Below are positions 10,173 to 13,590 of a stretch of 13,590 nucleotides of DNA, piece by piece. The stretch comes from an uncultured Angelakisella sp. Lineage in GTDB: Bacteria; Bacillota; Clostridia; Oscillospirales; Ruminococcaceae. The stretch lies in NCBI GenBank assembly GCA_904420255.1, contig CAJFUT010000127.1, positions 1 through 13,590 of the forward strand, given 5' to 3'. The notes beneath the pieces are model-generated. The model worked only from the letters and a program-made list of their open reading frames with translations, was not told where the DNA came from and did not search any database. Numbering within the stretch: position 1 is the first letter of the stretch; every line of letters starts with the position of its first letter. Made by a program: the position numbers and the translations under genes.

Positions 10173-10697
10173 TCACTCCTGGGCCTCCAGCAGCTGCTGG
10201 AAGAACAGGTGGAACCGACGCACCCCGTAAAAGGCGGGGACCGCCGCCGCCGCCGTATAGAGGCAGAGGGGCAGCACCTGGGCGGTAAAGAGGAGGCCGG
10301 GGCTTTCGTAGCCCCGGATGAGGACGGTGAAGAAAAAGGCGACGCTCTGGGCAAAGAGCATGGTAAGGAAGGTGAACAGGAAGCAGTTGGTGGCCACCGG
10401 GCGCATATAGTTCTGCACCAGCAGCCCCACGGCGCAGCAGCAGAGGAAGAAGATCAGGGCGTAGAAGCCGAAGCGGTAGTAGGAGAAGATGTCGCAGAGC
10501 AGCCCCCCCGCCGCCCCGCAGAGGGCCCCGGCGAATTCCCCCTCGAACATGGCCGCGGCCACCGCCAGGGCGGCCACCAGCATGGGCTTGACGCCGGCGA
10601 TGACGAAAAGCCCGGGGGTGTTCTGGAGGACGCAGAGGAAAACTCCCCCCAGGAAATAGAGCAGGTATTTGAGGACCTTGTAGCGGGTCTTGGGCAT
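10173..10697 (-). CDS. mreD: Rod shape-determining protein MreD
   Basis: Integral membrane component of the Rod elongation complex, acting with MreC and PBP2. The 174-residue length is typical. Five or six hydrophobic segments are visible: about 9-25, 38-52, 55-70, 76-97, 104-128 and 135-157, with a short basic N terminus and FHLFFQQLLE at the end. A Cys triplet lies at 86-88. MreD sequences are weakly conserved, so the call rests on hydrophobicity, size and position between mreC and mrdA. The ATG at 10697 follows the mreC stop by one base, and GGAGGAGGG (10703-10711) lies inside the end of mreC, so translation is probably coupled. Confidence 0.9.
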   Translation of the reverse strand: MPKTRYKVLKYLLYFLGGVFLCVLQNTPGLFVIAGVKPMLVAALAVAAAMFEGEFAGALCGAAGGLLCDIFSYYRFGFYALIFFLCCCAVGLLVQNYMRPVATNCFLFTFLTMLFAQSVAFFFTVLIRGYESPGLLFTAQVLPLCLYTAAAAVPAFYGVRRFHLFFQQLLEAQE

Positions 10698-10698
10698 C

Positions 10699-11577
10699 CT
10701 ATCCCTCCTCCTGGGCGCCGTCCAGGGCCTGGGCGGCCTCGTCCTTGCCGCTGAAGTCGGTGATGACAAAGACCTGCTTGGCCCCCTGGATGTCAGCGGC
10801 GGGCTTCACCACCGCGTAGAGGGAGAGGCCGGAGGCCTCGGTTTCCACCGAGAGGATTTCCCCGATGACCAGGCCCTTGGGCAGCAGCCCGCCGGTGCCG
10901 GAGGTGACGATGATGTCCCCGGGGGTGGCGCCGCTCTCCCGGGGGAGGAAGCCCAGCTGGCAGTTCCCCTCCAGGGAGAGGGGGATGGAGCCGGTGATGA
11001 TGCCGGTGTCCAGGGTGTGGATATCCACGCCGCCGATGTTCACCGCCGTGTCCAGGATGGTCTGGACCTTGGAATAGCTGTAGCCCACCTCGCTGACGAT
11101 GCCCACCAGGCCGTCGCTGGTGATGACGGGGCAGCGGAGGGTGACCCCCTGGTAGGAGCCCACGTCGATGGTGAAGGAGCCGAAGCGGTCGTCGGGGGAG
11201 CGGGACACCACCGTGGCCGGCTCGAAGATGAAATCGCTGTTGCGCTCCTTGATCTCCAGAAGCTCCCGGAACTGCTCGTTTTCCATCTTGGCCGACTCAT
11301 AGTCGATGAGCTGCTCCTGGAGCTCCTGGATCTCGGCCCGGAGGGCCTGGTTCTCCTCATAAAGCTCCCCGGCGTGGAGGAAGGGGCCCAGGCGCTCCTC
11401 CAGGAAGCCCCCCGCGGCGGCGCTGACGCTCTGGAGGGGCACCATCAGCAGCCCCCCGGCGCTGGAGAGGAAGGGCATGAGGCCGCCGGTGTAGATGGCC
11501 CGCAGCAGGAAGGAGAACAGCAGGGCGCCCACCACCAGGAGGACCCGGAAACGGTTGGTTTTGAAGAAGTCTTTCAC
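10699..11577 (-). CDS. mreC: Cell shape-determining protein MreC
   Basis: Membrane-anchored extracytoplasmic scaffold that links MreB, MreD and PBP2 during lateral wall growth. The 292-residue protein has a short basic start (KDFFKTNRFR), one transmembrane segment (about 11-29), a coiled coil (about 70-112, ELYEENQALRAEIQELQ...), and a C-terminal domain of two beta barrels with conserved ATVVSRSPDD, DVGSYQGVTLRCPVI, GLVGIVSEVG, PGDIIVTSGTGGLLPKGL and IGEI. The start is GTG at 11577: AAAGGAGG lies 8 bases upstream, giving an N terminus that begins just before the membrane segment. An upstream ATG at 11622 has no such site. It is 131 bases after mreB and overlaps the mreD ribosome site. Confidence 0.95.
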   Translation of the reverse strand: MKDFFKTNRFRVLLVVGALLFSFLLRAIYTGGLMPFLSSAGGLLMVPLQSVSAAAGGFLEERLGPFLHAGELYEENQALRAEIQELQEQLIDYESAKMENEQFRELLEIKERNSDFIFEPATVVSRSPDDRFGSFTIDVGSYQGVTLRCPVITSDGLVGIVSEVGYSYSKVQTILDTAVNIGGVDIHTLDTGIITGSIPLSLEGNCQLGFLPRESGATPGDIIVTSGTGGLLPKGLVIGEILSVETEASGLSLYAVVKPAADIQGAKQVFVITDFSGKDEAAQALDGAQEEG

Positions 11578-11585
11578 GGTGTCGG

Positions 11586-11593
11586 CCTCCTTT
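11586..11593 (-). promoter_or_regulatory. RBS fixing the mreC GTG start
   Basis: AAAGGAGG on the minus strand lies 8 bases before GTG at 11577, the strongest ribosome site in the mre cluster. Confidence 0.75.
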
Positions 11594-11637
11594 GCTGCAG
11601 AAGGGGAAGCGCAGCTGCCCAAAGTCAGAACAAGGCT

Positions 11638-11690
11638 GGAGGACCCCCGGCGGGGGAGCCTCCAACCCCGGAAGCGGCCCTCAAAGGGCC
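11638..11690 (-). other. Two hairpins in the mreB-mreC gap
   Basis: Read along the transcript, a 6-bp stem (11676-11681/11685-11690, loop 3) comes first, then a longer stem (11638-11642/11659-11663 with inner 11644-11648/11652-11656). Neither is followed by a T-run. They may be stability or processing structures that set the relative amounts of MreB and MreC. Confidence 0.45.
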
Positions 11691-11708
11691 GGGGAACGCG
11701 GGCGGGAA

Positions 11709-12725
11709 TCAGCCTCTTTCGTCGCCGGAAACCGCCTCGTTGTGCTTGTAGCTCACCTCCAGGATCCGCCCGGCCCCCAGGGCCACGCAGTCCAGGGGGT
11801 TCTCGGCGATGTGGACCGGCATCCCGGTTTCGATGGTGATGAGGCGGTCCAGCCCCTTGAGCATGGCGCCGCCCCCGGTGAGGGTGATGCCCCGGTCGAT
11901 GATATCCGCCGAAAGCTCCGGCGGGGTCTTTTCCAGGGTGCTGCGGATGGCGTCCAGGATGGCCACGATGGAGTCCACCAGGGCCTCCCGGATTTCCTGG
12001 GGGGTGAGGATGATGTTCTTGGGGAAGCCGTCGGCCAGGTTCCGGCCCTTGATCTCCACCGTCTCCTCGTTTTCGTAGGGGTAGGCGGAGCCGATGCAGA
12101 TTTTGATGTTCTCGGCGGTGCGCTCCCCGATGAGGAGGTTGTATTTCTTCTTCACATAGGCGATGATGGCCTTGTCGAATTCATCCCCGGCCACCCGCAC
12201 CGATTTGCTCACCACGATGCCTCCCATGGAGATCACCGCCACCTCGGTGGTGCCGCCGCCGATGTCCACCACCATGCTTCCCACGGCCTCCTCCACCGGC
12301 AGGCCGGCCCCGATGGCCGCGGCCATGGGCTCCTCCACGATGGTGACGTACTTGGCGCCGGCCTTCTGGGCCGCCTCCCGCACCGCCCTGCGCTCCACGG
12401 CGGTGACGCCGGAGGGGATGCAGATGACCACCCGGGGCTTGGAAAAGAGGGACTTGCCGATGCTTTTCTCCAGGAACCACTGGAGCATACTGGCGGTGAC
12501 GTCAAAGTCGGCGATGACCCCGTCCTTCAGGGGGCGGATGGCCATGATGGACCCGGGGGTCCGGCCGATGACGTCCTTGGCCGCCTGGCCCACATACTTC
12601 ACCACGTCGGTGCGCACGTCCACCGCCACCACCGAGGGCTCCCGCATGATGATGCCCTTGCCCTTCATATAAATCAGGGTATTCGCGGTACCCAGATCGA
12701 TTCCGATGCTTTTTGAAGCAAACAT
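11709..12725 (-). CDS. mreB: Rod shape-determining protein MreB
   Basis: Bacterial actin homologue; ATP-bound filaments under the inner membrane guide the Rod complex around the cell. The 338-residue length is standard. Phosphate-1 motif GIDLGTANT lies at 8-16, CIPSGVTAVERRAV at 102-115, connecting Glu in EEPMAAAIGAG at 131-141, phosphate-2 VVDIGGGTTEVAVIS at 152-166, and adenosine motif TGGGAMLKGL at 283-292. The N-terminal MFASKSIGIDLG is short, as in Gram-positive forms. The ATG at 12725 has AAGGG 8 bases and AAAGGAG about 14 bases upstream. It is the first gene of mreBCD-mrdA, with its own promoter-like sequence after maf. Mbl or MreBH paralogues are possible, but the direct mreCD linkage favours MreB. 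Confidence 0.97.
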   Translation of the reverse strand: MFASKSIGIDLGTANTLIYMKGKGIIMREPSVVAVDVRTDVVKYVGQAAKDVIGRTPGSIMAIRPLKDGVIADFDVTASMLQWFLEKSIGKSLFSKPRVVICIPSGVTAVERRAVREAAQKAGAKYVTIVEEPMAAAIGAGLPVEEAVGSMVVDIGGGTTEVAVISMGGIVVSKSVRVAGDEFDKAIIAYVKKKYNLLIGERTAENIKICIGSAYPYENEETVEIKGRNLADGFPKNIILTPQEIREALVDSIVAILDAIRSTLEKTPPELSADIIDRGITLTGGGAMLKGLDRLITIETGMPVHIAENPLDCVALGAGRILEVSYKHNEAVSGDERG

Positions 12726-12825
12726 ATTGTTTTCCCTTGCTCCTTTCCCATTCCGGTCCGGCCGGCCCCGATGCCCCATCCACACAAAAAGTGTTGCCAG
12801 ACCAGGGCGCCCATAGTCATTTCAT

Positions 12826-12854
12826 ATTGTATCACAGCAAAATCCGGTAAACAA
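12826..12854 (-). promoter_or_regulatory. Putative promoter of mreBCD-mrdA
   Basis: On the minus strand TTGTTT (12849-12854) and TACAAT (12826-12831) are 17 bases apart, and TG lies one base before the -10, forming an extended -10 (TGATACAAT). This is a housekeeping sigma-A type site about 100 bases before the mreB ATG. Confidence 0.6.
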
Positions 12855-12894
12855 GGAAGGAAGCCCCGGAATTTGTTATGATTTTATAAACTTT

Positions 12895-13482
12895 TCACTG
12901 GCCCGGCATAAGGCCCGGAAGCTCCCGGCGCAGCTCCCGCCAGAGCCGGGAAACCGGCAGCCCCATGACGGTGAAGAAGTCCCCCCGCAGCTCCCGCACC
13001 AGCAGTGCCCCGGCGCCCTGGACGCCGTAGCCGCCGGCCTTGTCGTAGGGCTCGGGGGTGGAGGCGTACCAGGCCATTTCCTCCGGGGAGAGGGGCCAGA
13101 ACTCCACCCGGGCCTCCTCCCGGAAGCTGCGCCGCACCCCCCGCCCCAGGAGGGCAACCCCGGTGAAGACGGTGTGTTCCCGCCCCGAAAGGAGGGAGAG
13201 CATCCAGAGGCATTCCTCCCGGTCCCGGGGCTTGCCCAGGATGCGGCCGTCCACCGCCACCACCGTGTCCGCCCCGATCACCAGGGCCTCCTCCCCGGCG
13301 GGGCGCAGGGCCAGCACCGCCTCCGCCTTCCGGAGGGCCAGCTCCTCCACCGCCTCCTCCGGCGGGGTGCCGGGGGCCAGAGCCTCGTCGGCGTCGGAGG
13401 CCTGGACGGTGAAATCCCGGGTGATGAGGCCCATCAGCTCCCGCCGCCTTGGCGACTGGGAGGCTAAAATCAACAAAGGCAT
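12895..13482 (-). CDS. maf: Maf-family nucleotide pyrophosphatase
   Basis: Cytosolic house-cleaning pyrophosphatase of the Maf/YhdE group, which hydrolyses nucleoside triphosphates such as dTTP, UTP or modified pyrimidine nucleotides to monophosphates. The 195-residue length is typical. Motifs: LASQSPRRRELM at 6-17 (nucleotide binding), IGADTVVAVDGRILGKP from 69 with catalytic Asp72, LSGREHTVFTGVAL around 98, and the YDKAGGYGVQG loop around 145-155, then MGLPVSRLWREL. YDKAGGYG is the pattern of the dTTPase/UTPase subgroup. The ATG at 13482 has AAAGGAG 9 bases upstream. Position directly before mreB is the common Firmicute order. The 108-base upstream leader contains TAGAAT (minus, 13516-13521) as a possible -10, without a good -35. 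Confidence 0.95.
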   Translation of the reverse strand: MPLLILASQSPRRRELMGLITRDFTVQASDADEALAPGTPPEEAVEELALRKAEAVLALRPAGEEALVIGADTVVAVDGRILGKPRDREECLWMLSLLSGREHTVFTGVALLGRGVRRSFREEARVEFWPLSPEEMAWYASTPEPYDKAGGYGVQGAGALLVRELRGDFFTVMGLPVSRLWRELRRELPGLMPGQ

Positions 13483-13590
13483 CGCCTGAAACTCCTTTCT
13501 ACTGCGTGGCGCCTTATTCTATCTTGGATTAGCTATCTGCGCCGGGATTCATTTTAGGTTGTGCCATGGGAAGTATTTGTGGTTTGAGAA

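Noticed and set aside
8027..10288. 753-codon plus-strand frame opposite mrdA
   Set aside because: The longest frame in the window but antisense to PBP2, which has all three active-site motifs; composition is a GC artefact.
11592..12716. 374-codon plus-strand frame opposite mreB
   Set aside because: Antisense shadow of MreB; rich in His/Gly/Asp with no family.
13554..13565. 12-base match (reverse strand) to ggcacaacctaa of the left-edge repeat
   Set aside because: Similarity ends after 12 bases; one such match is about what chance allows in a window of this size.
13549..13590. Possible last 13 codons of a gene upstream of maf (minus strand, ending HNLK)
   Set aside because: Too short to support; another frame here is also open to a different stop, and codon composition only weakly favours this one.

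Overview
The window looks like chromosomal core DNA from a GC-rich, low-GC-phylum (Bacillota) organism, most likely a gut Clostridia of the Oscillospiraceae/Ruminococcaceae type. I infer this from the order maf-mreB-mreC-mreD-mrdA-minD, the Firmicute-type cysteine-rich HisRS, the PdaA-type deacetylase of spore formers, strong AGGAGG-like ribosome sites with frequent TTG/GTG starts, and a GC bias strong enough to open long antisense frames opposite almost every gene. The species cannot be named from the sequence alone.

Layout, left to right. 1-461: no protein gene; a mosaic of perfect short hairpins and ~50-51 bp tandem repeat units that runs directly into the 3' end of eno. 437-1693 (-): enolase, whose last codons lie inside the final repeat unit. 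1694-1929: divergent intergenic region. 1930-2931 (+): a PdaA-like polysaccharide deacetylase lipoprotein with a long Ser/Thr linker, the only plus-strand gene. 2951-2990: a bidirectional terminator. 3003-7959 (-): a gene train transcribed as minD-like, mgsA, hisS, aspS, small lipoprotein. 8063-12725 (-): the cell-elongation cluster mreB, mreC, mreD, mrdA (PBP2). 12895-13482 (-): maf. 13483-13590: leader of maf and perhaps the tail of another gene.

How it fits together. MreB filaments, MreC, MreD and the transpeptidase PBP2 form the core of the Rod complex that builds the lateral wall; RodA is not in this window. The MinD-like ATPase sits where minC-minD usually follow mreBCD, but minC and minE are absent and the protein ends before the membrane-targeting helix of standard MinD. 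Methylglyoxal synthase and the HisRS/AspRS pair follow on the same strand with short gaps. Enolase and methylglyoxal synthase both concern lower glycolysis, but they are far apart and not co-transcribed.

I see no clearly new defence, mobile or biosynthetic system. The points most worth a second look are the repeat mosaic that supplies the C terminus of enolase, the orphan MinD lacking its membrane anchor, the His-to-Asn change in the MgsA active site, and a near-identical promoter-like motif in front of both mreB and minD.
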